Positions 1 through 9,361 of a stretch of DNA of 64,000 bases are shown here, one piece after another (the first letter of the stretch is position 1; each line of letters begins with the position of its first letter). Source of the DNA: Acidobacteriota bacterium (GTDB taxonomy: Bacteria; Acidobacteriota; Thermoanaerobaculia; Multivoradales; Multivoraceae). The notes under the pieces were generated by a model. That model saw only the letters and a program-made list of their open reading frames with translations, did not search any database and had not been told where the DNA came from. The position numbers were made by a program, and so were the translations under genes. The stretch is from assembly GCA_026707545.1 (NCBI GenBank), contig JAPOWR010000002.1, positions 310,001 to 374,000 on the forward strand, given 5' to 3'.

Positions 1-1
1 C

Positions 2-778
2 CAGTTGCTCGCCCTGCGCGGCGACTTCACGCCGATGCTGGCGCGGCTCCTGGCCCCCCACCTGGACGACCTGGAGCTGCCGCTTCGTCTCTATTACCGG
101 GGCGATGTCGTGCGGCACCAGCCGCTTCGTCCCGGCCGGATGCGTGAGTACTCGCAGTTGGGCGCCGAACTGCTGGGCGGCGACCCCACCGAGGCGGACT
201 TTGAGGTGGTGACGCTCTTCCTGGACCTGCTGCTTGGGGCCCGAGGCGAGGACTCAGGGGGCGGCGACGACGCCGCGGTCCGGGTCGTCCTCGGTATCGC
301 CGGTGCGCTCGACGAGGCCCTGCTGGCGACGGCTGGAGACGGCGCCGCCGGCGAACTGGCGCTTCGGATCGCGAGCCGCGACCGCAGGGCCGCGGGCCGG
401 GCTCGCCTGACCGAAGTCGTCGAACGGGGATACCCGTCGGACCTCTCCGTGCTGGGCGGAGCCGCCGAGGCGGTGACCGATCTCCTGGCGCTCCGCGACC
501 GGCTGGCCGAGACGTACGAGGCCCGGAGCGTCCAGGTCGAGGTCGACCTCGCCGAGTTCGCCGCCGCCGCGCTCGACCCGAGGGTCGGAGTTTCGGCAGG
601 TCCGCGCGGCTACTACGACGGCCTCATGTTCGCGGCCTACGCTCCGGGGACCGCCCTGGCTCTCGGGGTCGGCGGCCGCTACGACAAGGTGTTCCGGTCG
701 CTCAGTGGCGACTGCTCGGCGGTCGGCTTCTCGTTCGGGCTCGACCTGCTGACGGAACTGGGAGATGTCGGAGCATGA
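2..778 (+). CDS. hisZ: ATP phosphoribosyltransferase regulatory subunit HisZ (5' partial)
   Basis: C-terminal about 258 residues of a class II HisRS-like protein. The reading frame is open to the window edge, so the true start lies outside. It resembles a histidyl-tRNA synthetase core without the anticodon domain: LALRGDFTPMLARLLAP near the start, a motif-2-like LPLRLYYRGDVVR, and the glycine-rich GVGGRYDKV near the C-terminus. HisZ forms a hetero-octamer with the short form of HisG and carries the allosteric histidine response. The next gene is exactly that short HisG, which supports HisZ rather than HisS. The stop overlaps the hisG start by 4 bases (ATGA). Confidence 0.9.
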   Translation, partial: QLLALRGDFTPMLARLLAPHLDDLELPLRLYYRGDVVRHQPLRPGRMREYSQLGAELLGGDPTEADFEVVTLFLDLLLGARGEDSGGGDDAAVRVVLGIAGALDEALLATAGDGAAGELALRIASRDRRAAGRARLTEVVERGYPSDLSVLGGAAEAVTDLLALRDRLAETYEARSVQVEVDLAEFAAAALDPRVGVSAGPRGYYDGLMFAAYAPGTALALGVGGRYDKVFRSLSGDCSAVGFSFGLDLLTELGDVGA

Positions 779-1413
779 TCACGTTCGGTCTGCCCAAGGG
801 ACGCAACCTGGGACCGGCCCGCGACGCGCTCGCCGCTGCGGGCGTGGGTCTCGCCGACCTCGATGCTTCGCGCTTGCGCCAGCGCTTCAGCGACGAAGAC
901 GTGCTGGGGGACGAGATCGAGGTGCTGCTGCTCAAGGACTGGGATCTACCGCTCTATGTGGAGCATGGGATCGTCGATTGCGCGATCGTAGGGAGCGACG
1001 TGCTGGAGGAGACACAGCCCGACGTCTTCCAACCGCTGCGGCTTCGGTACGGCCGGAGCCGGCTGTCGCTGATCGCCGAGACGCCGGAACTGCCGCGCCG
1101 TGGCGGCCAGCTCCGGGCTGCGACGCGCTATCCAGCCTGGGCCGCGCGGCTGCTTGCCGCGCGCAACCTGCACGTCGAGGTTCTCCACCTGACCAGTTCC
1201 ATCGAACTCGGCCCTCTGCTCGATCTGACGGACGTCGCCGTCGATATCGTGCAGACCGGCACGACGCTACGTACGCACGACCTGCACGAGGTCGAGGTCC
1301 TGGCGCAGGTGGCGCCGACCTTCGTCGTCAATCGGGCTTCGTTCCACGCCCACCGGCGCCGGCTCAGCCGGCTGCTGGGCGCCCTCGAAGAAGCGGGGGC
1401 TGCCGGTGACTGA
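775..1413 (+). CDS. hisG: ATP phosphoribosyltransferase, short form HisG
   Basis: First committed step of histidine synthesis: ATP plus PRPP to phosphoribosyl-ATP. At 212 residues it is the short form, which lacks the C-terminal ACT-like regulatory domain and needs HisZ. It begins ITFGLPKGRN, typical of the family. The PRPP-binding loop is visible as DIVQTGTTLRTHDL near residues 158-171. The ATG overlaps the hisZ stop, so the partners are translationally coupled. Confidence 0.95.
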   Translation: MITFGLPKGRNLGPARDALAAAGVGLADLDASRLRQRFSDEDVLGDEIEVLLLKDWDLPLYVEHGIVDCAIVGSDVLEETQPDVFQPLRLRYGRSRLSLIAETPELPRRGGQLRAATRYPAWAARLLAARNLHVEVLHLTSSIELGPLLDLTDVAVDIVQTGTTLRTHDLHEVEVLAQVAPTFVVNRASFHAHRRRLSRLLGALEEAGAAGD

Positions 1414-2749
1414 GGTCGGCAGCAATCGAGCACTTGAAGTCCTGGCGGTTGACAGCCGCGCCGGGCGGGAACGCCTCGCACTGCTCGACCGGCGGGGCCG
1501 GAGCGATGTTGCGGCCGGGATCCGGCAGGCCGCCGGGGAGATCGTGGACGGCGTCCGCCGCGGCGGCGACGCGGCCCTTCTCGATGCGGTGCGGTGCTTC
1601 GACGGCTTCGAGGCATCCTCGGCGGCTTCGTTGCGACTGGACTCTGGCCCGCATCCGGAGTCGGTCGCCGTCGATCCCCACGTGGCCGAGGCCATAGAAC
1701 GCGCGCGAGCCGCGATCGAGGCGTACCACCGGGCGCAGCCGCATGGCCCGGGCGTCCTCCGCCTCGAGCGGGACGGCGTTGCGATCGAGGAGCGCCGCCT
1801 GGCGATCCGCCGGGTCGGGATCTACGTGCCGGGGGGCCGGTTCCCCTATCCGTCGACGGTGCTGATGACCGCGGTGCCGGCACGGCTCGCCGGAGTCGAG
1901 GAACTCGTTGTCGCCACGCCGCCTCAGGCGTACCGGGGGAGTCCAGTGTTGCGCCATGTGCTGGACCTGGTCGGAGCGGACGAGGTCTGGGGCATGGGCG
2001 GCGCGCACGGCGTCGCGGCGCTGGCCTACGGCACGGAGTCGGTCCGGCCGGTCGACCTGATCGCTGGGCCGGGCAACGCCTGGGTGGCGGCGGCGAAACA
2101 GCTTGTTTCGCGTGACGTGGGCGTCGACCGCGATGCGGGTCCATCCGAAGTGGTCATCGTGGCGACCGACGGCGCTCCGGCCTCATGGGTCGCGGCCGAT
2201 CTCCTGGCGCAGGCGGAGCACGATCCCCTGGCGGTCCCGGTTCTGGTCTCCGACTCCAGGTCGCTTGCCGATCGGGTGGCGTCGGAAGTGGACCGGCAGC
2301 TCGCCGGCTTGCCGACACGCGAGACCGCCGGCACCGCGCTCAAGGCCCACGGAGCGGCCTTCGTCGCCGTCGACCTGGACGGGGCGCTCGCACTCGCCGA
2401 ACGGCTGGCGCCGGAGCATCTGCAACTGATCGGTGACGCCGCGGAGGCGCGCGCGGACGAAGTACGCAACGCCGGCGCGCTGTTCGTCGGCGCTTGGTCG
2501 CCGGTGGTGTTCGGGGACTACGTGGCCGGACCCAGCCATGTGCTGCCCACGGGCGGCAGCGCTCGCTTCGCCTCGGGCCTGGGCGTGGAGGACTTCGTGC
2601 GGCGCAGTCACACCGTTCGGTTCTCCGCCGAGGCCGCGGCGGACTGGGCCGGCGCCGCCGAGACGCTGGCGAACACGGAGGGTCTGTCCGCCCATGCCGC
2701 CGCGGCCAGGCTGCGCCGCGGGTCAGACGATCGGGAGACCAGGCGATGA
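1406..2749 (+). CDS. hisD: Histidinol dehydrogenase
   Basis: Zn- and NAD-dependent enzyme that oxidises L-histidinol twice to L-histidine, the last two steps of the pathway. The 447 residues match the family length. Visible motifs are RRVGIYVPGGRFPYPSTVLM, the substrate/Zn region IAGPGNAWVAAAKQ, DAGPSEVV, the zinc ligands in LAQAEHDP, and AGPSHVLPTGG near the C-terminus. The GTG start overlaps hisG by 8 bases. The stop overlaps the hisC ATG (ATGA). Confidence 0.95.
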   Translation: MTEVGSNRALEVLAVDSRAGRERLALLDRRGRSDVAAGIRQAAGEIVDGVRRGGDAALLDAVRCFDGFEASSAASLRLDSGPHPESVAVDPHVAEAIERARAAIEAYHRAQPHGPGVLRLERDGVAIEERRLAIRRVGIYVPGGRFPYPSTVLMTAVPARLAGVEELVVATPPQAYRGSPVLRHVLDLVGADEVWGMGGAHGVAALAYGTESVRPVDLIAGPGNAWVAAAKQLVSRDVGVDRDAGPSEVVIVATDGAPASWVAADLLAQAEHDPLAVPVLVSDSRSLADRVASEVDRQLAGLPTRETAGTALKAHGAAFVAVDLDGALALAERLAPEHLQLIGDAAEARADEVRNAGALFVGAWSPVVFGDYVAGPSHVLPTGGSARFASGLGVEDFVRRSHTVRFSAEAAADWAGAAETLANTEGLSAHAAAARLRRGSDDRETRR

Positions 2750-3861
2750 CCGGCCGTGCCGAGCGGGCGGCGGCTCTCGTGCGGCCGGAGGTGCGCGACC
2801 TGTCGCTCTACTCGCTGCACCAGGTCGAGGCCCGCTACAAGCTCGACCAGAACGAAGCGCCCTGGGACCTGCCGCGGTCGCTCAAGCGAGAGGCGCTGGC
2901 CCGGCTGGCCGACCGGCCATGGTCGGAGTACCCGGACTTTCACGCCGACCGGTTGCGCCGGCTGATCGGCGACTTGCACGAGTGGCCGATGGAGGGCGTC
3001 CTGGTCGGCAACGGCTCCGGCGAACTCCTCACGACCGTGCTCGAGGGCGTCGTTCGCCCCGGCCAAGAAGTGCTCATCTGCGATCCGAGCTTCAGTCCCT
3101 ACAGGACGTTCGTCGCGCGCGCCGCCGGCGTGCCGCGGCACTTGGAACCGGCTCCCGACCTGGGTCTGCAGATGGACGAACTGCAGGCCGAGGTCGACCG
3201 CGACCCGCGGCGGCCCGTGCTCCTGTGCACGCCGAACAACCCGACGGGGGCGGCGGCGGATCCCGAAACCGTGGAGCGCCTCGCGCAGTCCCTCGACGCG
3301 GCGCTTCTGCTCGACAACGCCTACGGTGAGTTCTGCCGCCACGACTACCGGCCGCTGCTGCGGGCGAACCCGAACGTCATCCTGTTCCGCACCCTGTCCA
3401 AGGCGTGGTCCCTGGGCGGCATCCGTCTTGGCTACCTGCTCGCCGCGCCGGAACTCGTCTCGCAACTGATCAAGGTCAAGCTCGCCTACAACGTCGGCCG
3501 CGCCGCGGCCACCATCGGCGAGGTGGCACTGGAACACGCCGGCCGTTTCCCGCGCCGGGTCGCGGTCGTGCGGGCGCGGCGGGGGCAGTGGACGGCGATG
3601 CTCCGGGACCTCGGCTTCGAGGTCTTCGACTCGGAGGCGAACTTCCTGCTCGCTCGGCACCCGCGCTGCGCCGAGATCCGCAACGGTCTGGCGGCGGCCG
3701 GCGTGCTGGTCCGGGACGTGAGTGGTTACCCGGGCCTGGCCAACTGCATGAGGATCGGCGTCGGAGGCGGTCCGGCGCTGCGCGCCGTGCGGCGCGTCCT
3801 CGCGGGCATGCGGCCGGCACGTGCTGAAGCGATGGACTCTGAGGGGAGAGAGAAGTCATGA
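2746..3861 (+). CDS. hisC: Histidinol-phosphate aminotransferase
   Basis: PLP-dependent class I/II aminotransferase (371 residues) converting imidazole-acetol phosphate to histidinol phosphate. It shows KLDQNEAPWDLP at the N-terminus, the cofactor loop GNGSGELL, CTPNNPTGAA, and the PLP lysine in TLSKAWSLGGIRLGYL. The frame is open 84 codons further upstream inside hisD. The ATG at 2746 gives a family-length protein and the 4-base ATGA coupling used throughout this operon, so it is preferred. Confidence 0.94.
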   Translation: MTGRAERAAALVRPEVRDLSLYSLHQVEARYKLDQNEAPWDLPRSLKREALARLADRPWSEYPDFHADRLRRLIGDLHEWPMEGVLVGNGSGELLTTVLEGVVRPGQEVLICDPSFSPYRTFVARAAGVPRHLEPAPDLGLQMDELQAEVDRDPRRPVLLCTPNNPTGAAADPETVERLAQSLDAALLLDNAYGEFCRHDYRPLLRANPNVILFRTLSKAWSLGGIRLGYLLAAPELVSQLIKVKLAYNVGRAAATIGEVALEHAGRFPRRVAVVRARRGQWTAMLRDLGFEVFDSEANFLLARHPRCAEIRNGLAAAGVLVRDVSGYPGLANCMRIGVGGGPALRAVRRVLAGMRPARAEAMDSEGREKS

Positions 3862-4457
3862 GGCGAGCTGTCATCGAACGCAGGACGTCCGAAACAGAGA
3901 TCCGCGCCGAGCTGTCGCTCGACGGCGGGCCGAGCCGGCTCGATGTGCCGAACGGCTTCTTTTCGCACATGCTGGACGCGCTGTCCCGTCACGGCAGCTT
4001 GGGACTCGACCTCGAAGCCCGCGGCGACACGGATATCGACCTCCACCATACGGTGGAGGACGTTGGGCTCGTGCTCGGCGACGCTCTCCGGGAAGCTCTC
4101 GGTGACCGCGCCGGGGTGCGCCGGTTCGCACACGCCTTCGCACCGCTCGACGAGGCTCTGGCCCGCGCCGTGGTCGACCTCTCGGGCCGCGGTTCCTTCC
4201 ATTTCCGCTTGCCTGCCGAACTCGAGCACGCGTGGGTCACGACCGAGTTCCCGCTCACGCTCGTGGGGGACTTCTTCGGCGCCTTCGCCGACCGCGGACG
4301 GCTGACGCTGCACTTGGACGTGCTCCGCGGCCGCAACCCGCACCACGTGGCGGAGGCGTCGTTCAAGGCGGTGGCTCTCGCCTTGCGTGAGGCGGTGTCG
4401 CTCGGGGCTGGAGCGGCCGCCGAGGTGCCGAGCACGAAGGGGAGTCTGACCGCATGA
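3858..4457 (+). CDS. hisB: Imidazoleglycerol-phosphate dehydratase
   Basis: Dehydrates imidazole-glycerol phosphate to imidazole-acetol phosphate; Mn-dependent. The 199 residues correspond to the monofunctional dehydratase, without the N-terminal histidinol-phosphatase domain of the enterobacterial fusion. Metal-binding histidine motifs are visible as FFSHMLDALSRHG and DLHHTVEDVG. No histidinol-phosphate phosphatase occurs in the cluster, so that step must be encoded elsewhere. It overlaps both neighbours by 4 bases. Confidence 0.95.
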   Translation: MRRAVIERRTSETEIRAELSLDGGPSRLDVPNGFFSHMLDALSRHGSLGLDLEARGDTDIDLHHTVEDVGLVLGDALREALGDRAGVRRFAHAFAPLDEALARAVVDLSGRGSFHFRLPAELEHAWVTTEFPLTLVGDFFGAFADRGRLTLHLDVLRGRNPHHVAEASFKAVALALREAVSLGAGAAAEVPSTKGSLTA

Positions 4458-5122
4458 CCGGCACGGAAGTGGCTGTGATCGACGCCGGGGTCGGCAACAT
4501 CGGCAACCTGGTGCGGGCGCTCCGGCATCTGGGCGCCGAGGTCGGGATCACCTGCGATCCAGCGACGATTCGTGCTTCCCGCTGCCTCGTGCTACCTGGC
4601 GTCGGCGCCTTCCGCCCGCCGCGCGAGAGGCTGCGCGGCGCGCCCGAAGAGGCGATCCGGATCGCGCTGGAACGGGGCGCCTGCCTGCTTGGCATCTGCA
4701 TCGGCTACCAGCTGCTGTTTGACAGCAGCGAGGAGTTCGGGACGACGGACGGTCTTGGCCTGCTCGGCGGGCGGGTCACCGAGCTGCCGGGTGGCGTGCC
4801 CCTGCCGCACATCGGCTGGAACCGCGTCTTCGGTATCGCGGAGCACCCCCTGCTCGAAGGCAGCACCGAGGACGATCACTACTACTTCGTCCACTCGTTC
4901 GCGCCCGAGGGCGTACCGGAGCAGTCGGTGCTCGGACGCTGCCGTCACGGCCGGAGCTTCCCCGCGATCACCGGCCACGGACGGGTCGCGGGTACCCAGT
5001 TTCATCCCGAGAAGAGCGGCGCCGTCGGCCTGCGGCTGCTGCGCAACTATCTGGCCTGGGCCCAGGAACTCGAAGGCGGCGCCCATGAAGGAGGCAACTG
5101 TGCAACTCCTGCCGGCGATTGA
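4454..5122 (+). CDS. hisH: Imidazole glycerol phosphate synthase, glutaminase subunit HisH
   Basis: Class I glutamine amidotransferase that supplies ammonia to HisF. The catalytic Cys is in LLGICIGYQLL (about Cys82), with the His/Glu pair in QFHPEKSG. LPHIGWNRV is also typical. At 222 residues it is slightly longer than many HisH proteins because of a C-terminal extension. That extension overlaps the first 23 bases of hisA, the largest overlap in the operon. Confidence 0.94.
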   Translation: MTGTEVAVIDAGVGNIGNLVRALRHLGAEVGITCDPATIRASRCLVLPGVGAFRPPRERLRGAPEEAIRIALERGACLLGICIGYQLLFDSSEEFGTTDGLGLLGGRVTELPGGVPLPHIGWNRVFGIAEHPLLEGSTEDDHYYFVHSFAPEGVPEQSVLGRCRHGRSFPAITGHGRVAGTQFHPEKSGAVGLRLLRNYLAWAQELEGGAHEGGNCATPAGD

Positions 5123-5830
5123 CTTACGCGGCGGCCAGGTCGTTCGTCTCGAGCGCGGCGACGACGGGCGGCGGACGGTGTACGACGCCGATCCGTCGGG
5201 CGCGCTCCAGCGCTACTGCGAGGCGGGGGTGTCCCGCATCCACGTCGTCGACCTGGACGCGGCGTTCGGCGATTCGCCGCAGCGGGACGTCGTCCAGGAA
5301 CTCGCGCGGCGGGCGGCGGAGGGCGGTCGCGCCGGCATCCAGCTCGGCGGCGGCCTGCGCGACCGCGAGGCGGTCGAGTGGGCCTTCGGGGCCGGCTGCG
5401 AGCAGGCCGTCGTGACCTCGCTCATCGTGCGTGACTTCGACGCCTTCGCCGGTCTCTGCCGCGACTACCCGGGACGCATGGTGGCGGCACTCGACATGGA
5501 CGGCGGCGAGGTCCGGCTGGCGGGCTGGACCGAGTCGGCCGACCGGTCGCCGGCCGCGCTCTGCGTCCAGCTCGCGGATCTGCCGATCGCCGCGGTCCTG
5601 GTCACCGACATCTCGCGCGACGGGATGATGAAGGGGCCGAACATCGACCTCGCGTGCCGGATTGGCGACCTGGCCGGGGCGCCGGCGATCCTCTCGGGCG
5701 GCGTGCGTTCGGCGGCCGATCTCGAAGCCGCGGCGCGGCGGCCGGAGATCGAAGCCGCGATTGTCGGTCGGGCGCTCTACGACGGTTCGCTCGGTTTGGA
5801 CGAGGCGATCGAAGCCTGCGGGAGCGTGCG

Positions 5831-5834
<4 letters not shown>
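5100..5834 (+). CDS. hisA: ProFAR isomerase HisA
   Basis: TIM-barrel isomerase of the histidine pathway: N'-[(5'-phosphoribosyl)formimino]-AICAR-ribotide to the ribulosyl form. It begins [17 protein letters not shown] and has the catalytic/phosphate loops [15 protein letters not shown] and [13 protein letters not shown]. The GTG at 5100 is chosen because a perfect AAGGAGG (5088-5094) sits 5 bases upstream. The in-frame ATG at 5085 has no such site and would add five residues. A separate trpF is present, so a dual-function PriA is not required. Confidence 0.93.
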
Positions 5835-6639
<805 letters not shown>

Positions 6640-6643
<4 letters not shown>

Positions 6644-7293
6644 CCGAAACGACGATCGACCCGGCGACGCTCATGTACGACGACCGGGGCCTGCTGCCCG
6701 TCGTCGTCCAGGACGTGCTCTCGGGCGCGGTGCTGATGCTCGCCTACGCCAACCGGGAGGCGGTGGAACTCACGCTCTCCACCCGCGAGGCCCACTTCTT
6801 CAGCCGGTCGCGGCAGGAGCTGTGGCGCAAGGGCGCGACCTCGGGCAACACCCTCGCGGTGGTCGAAGTGCTCCAGGACTGCGACCGGGACGCCCTGCTG
6901 GTGCGGGCGCTGCCGGCCGGGCCGGCCTGCCACCTCTACACACGGAGCTGCTTCGAGCCGAACGCGGCCGAGTTCGAACTCGGCTGGCTTCGGCGCGTGC
7001 TCGCCGAGCGGTCGGAGGCGGCGCCGGAGGAGAGCTACACGGCGCGTCTCCTCGACCAGGGAGTCGACCGGATTGCGCGCAAGGTCGCGGAGGAAGCGGG
7101 CGAGACGGTGATTGCCGGCGTAAGGGCCGACGCGGAGCCGGATTCGGCCGGGCGTCGGAACGACCTCGCGGCCGAAGCCGCCGATCTCGCCTACCACCTG
7201 CTCGTGTTGCTGCAGGCGACCGGCGTCGAGCTCGGCGACGTTGCTGCCGAGTTGGGCCGCCGCCACCGCGGCGCGGGGGGGGCGTCGTCGTGA
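6640..7293 (+). CDS. hisIE: Bifunctional phosphoribosyl-AMP cyclohydrolase / phosphoribosyl-ATP pyrophosphatase HisIE
   Basis: Fusion of two histidine-pathway enzymes in 217 residues. The N-terminal HisI domain (about 1-115) shows [23 protein letters not shown] and the metal-binding cysteines in DCDRDALL and HLYTRSCF. The C-terminal HisE domain (about 120-210) shows the MazG-like helices [13 protein letters not shown] and [13 protein letters not shown]. The GTG start overlaps the hisF stop. The stop overlaps the trpE GTG, so this gene is the direct bridge from the his to the trp half of the operon. Confidence 0.94.
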
Positions 7294-8786
7294 GTCGTCC
7301 CGCCGCCGCCATCGCCCACACGCGCGAGTTCCTGGCCGACACGTCGACGCCGCTCGGCGTCTACCGCAAGCTCACCGCGGCCGCGGAGGCGGACGCCGGG
7401 GCCCGGCGTTTTCTGCTCGAGAGCATCACCGGCGGCGAGCACGTCTCCCGGTACAGCTTCCTCGGCGCGCGTCCCTCGCAGGTCTGCCGCGTGTACCTCG
7501 ATCGGCTGGAGACCGAGGACCTCCGGAATGGCGGCGGTATCGAGATCGAAACCGGCGAGCCGCTGCCGAAACTGCGGCGCCTGCTCGACGGCGTGAGCGC
7601 CGACCCCGCGCCGCCTTTGCCGTTCGGGGGCGGTTGGCTCGGCGCCTTCGGCTTCGACGCGATCCGGCTCGCCGAGCCGTGCCTCGTCGATCACGCGGCC
7701 GGCCGACCGCCGGACCCGTTCGGTCTGCCGATCGCGATCCTCGCTCGCTACGACGACGTGCTCGTATTCGATCACGCCCGGCAGCGGATCGTTGCGGTTG
7801 CAAACGAGATCGAGGGCGAGAGCACGGCCGCCGACGCCAGGGAGCGGCTTGACGCGCTGCAGGCGGTCCTCGAGAGTCGGGGTGAGGCGGCCACAGCGGC
7901 TCGGGTCGAGGACAGGGGAGTCAAGGCGGAGACCGCCGACCCCACCCTCAGCGACGAGGACTACTTCGCTGTCGTCAACAGGGCGAAGGAGTACATCGCC
8001 GCGGGAGACATCTTCCAGGTCGTGCTTGCCCGCCGCTGGGCGCTCGACCTGGACGTCGCGCCGACGACCGTGTACAGGGCGTTGCGGCTGGTCAACCCGT
8101 CGCCCTACATGGTGCTCTTCGAGTCGCCCGAGGTGTCGCTGATCGGCGCGTCGCCCGAGATGCTCGTGCGGCGGACGGGCCGGCGGCTGGAGATGCGGCC
8201 GATCGCGGGGACTCGCCCGCGCGGGCGAACCGCTGCCGAGGACCGGGTTCTCGCGGAGGAGCTCATGGACGATCCGAAGGAGTGCGCCGAGCACGTGATG
8301 CTGGTCGACCTCGGCCGCAACGACCTCGGCCGGGTCGCCTCTCCCGGCGCGGTCTCGGTCGAGGAGTTCATGGTGATCGAGCAGTACAGCGACGTGATGC
8401 ACATCGTCAGCTCGGTCGAAGCCGAGCAGGCGGACGGCGCCGGAAGTGGTGCGGGGTCCGCCCTCGACGCCCTTCTGGCCTGTCTGCCTGCCGGCACTCT
8501 CTCCGGGGCGCCGAAGATCCGCGCGGTGGAGATCATCGACGAGCTCGAGCCGGAGGCTCGCGGCATGTACGGCGGCTCCGTCGGCTACTTCTCATTCGGC
8601 GGCGACATGGACACCTGCATCACGATCCGTACCCTGGCGATTACGAACGGCGAGGCGTCGATCACCGCCGGAGGCGGCATCGTCGCCGACTCGGACCCGG
8701 TGCGGGAAGCGCAGGAGACCCGTGACAAGGCCGCGGCGCTCTTGCGGGCGGTGGCCCTGGCGCGGGAGCTCGAGGGCCGGGCATGA
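7290..8786 (+). CDS. trpE: Anthranilate synthase component I
   Basis: Converts chorismate to anthranilate, using ammonia from TrpG. At 498 residues it is full length. The N-terminal regulatory domain has LLESITGG, resembling the LLES tryptophan-binding motif. The chorismate-binding domain shows PSPYMVLFESPEVSLIGASP, IAGTRPRGRT, GRNDLGRVASPG and LPAGTLSGAPK. The GTG at 7290 overlaps the hisIE stop by 4 bases. The frame is open far upstream but there only overlaps hisF and hisIE. No trp leader or attenuator is possible directly in front of it. Confidence 0.95.
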   Translation: MSRPAAAIAHTREFLADTSTPLGVYRKLTAAAEADAGARRFLLESITGGEHVSRYSFLGARPSQVCRVYLDRLETEDLRNGGGIEIETGEPLPKLRRLLDGVSADPAPPLPFGGGWLGAFGFDAIRLAEPCLVDHAAGRPPDPFGLPIAILARYDDVLVFDHARQRIVAVANEIEGESTAADARERLDALQAVLESRGEAATAARVEDRGVKAETADPTLSDEDYFAVVNRAKEYIAAGDIFQVVLARRWALDLDVAPTTVYRALRLVNPSPYMVLFESPEVSLIGASPEMLVRRTGRRLEMRPIAGTRPRGRTAAEDRVLAEELMDDPKECAEHVMLVDLGRNDLGRVASPGAVSVEEFMVIEQYSDVMHIVSSVEAEQADGAGSGAGSALDALLACLPAGTLSGAPKIRAVEIIDELEPEARGMYGGSVGYFSFGGDMDTCITIRTLAITNGEASITAGGGIVADSDPVREAQETRDKAAALLRAVALARELEGRA

Positions 8787-9361
8787 TCCTCGTCATCGAC
8801 AACTACGACTCCTTCACCTACAACCTGGTCCAGATGCTGGGCGGGATCGGCGCGGAGCTGGAGGTGGTGCGCAACGACGTCGAGACCGTGCCCGAGCTGC
8901 TTGCGAGGAGGCCGGACGGCATCGTCCTGTCTCCGGGCCCGGGCCGGCCGGAGGACGCGGGCGTCTGCATCGACCTCCTGCGGGCACGCCCCGATGTGCC
9001 GCTCCTCGGCGTCTGCCTCGGGCACCAGGCGCTGGGGTCGGCGTTCGGCGGCACCGTGAGCAGGGCCAGAGTGCTGATGCACGGCAAGACTTCCGAAGTC
9101 GAGCACGGCGGTGTCGGCGTGCTCGCCGGCCTGCCGTCGCCCTTCGTCGCCACCCGCTACCACTCGCTGGCGGTCGAAGAGGACAGCCTGCCCGGGACAC
9201 TGGAACCGCTGGCCTGGAGCGAGGACGGCACACTCATGGCAATGCGCCACCGCGAGCTGCCGTACTGGGGCGTGCAGTTCCACCCGGAATCAGTGCTCAC
9301 CGATACCGGGCCGGACCTGCTGCAGAACTTTCTGGACATCTGTGAGGCAGCCGATGACTGA
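8783..9361 (+). CDS. trpG: Anthranilate synthase component II (glutamine amidotransferase)
   Basis: Class I glutaminase of 192 residues that feeds ammonia to TrpE, and possibly also to aminodeoxychorismate synthase (PabA role). It starts ILVIDNYDSFTYNLVQ, with the oxyanion segment LSPGPGRP, catalytic Cys in GVCLGHQALG and His/Glu in VQFHPESVLT. It overlaps trpE by 4 bases and trpD by 8 bases. Confidence 0.94.
   Translation: MILVIDNYDSFTYNLVQMLGGIGAELEVVRNDVETVPELLARRPDGIVLSPGPGRPEDAGVCIDLLRARPDVPLLGVCLGHQALGSAFGGTVSRARVLMHGKTSEVEHGGVGVLAGLPSPFVATRYHSLAVEEDSLPGTLEPLAWSEDGTLMAMRHRELPYWGVQFHPESVLTDTGPDLLQNFLDICEAADD

Noticed and set aside
1128..2144. 338-codon minus-strand ORF opposite hisG-hisD
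   Set aside because: Composition dominated by Arg and Pro, with no recognisable motif. The plus strand encodes hisG and hisD.
7250..7290. A tryptophan leader peptide or attenuator before trpE
   Set aside because: The trpE start lies within the hisIE stop; no intergenic sequence exists to hold one.
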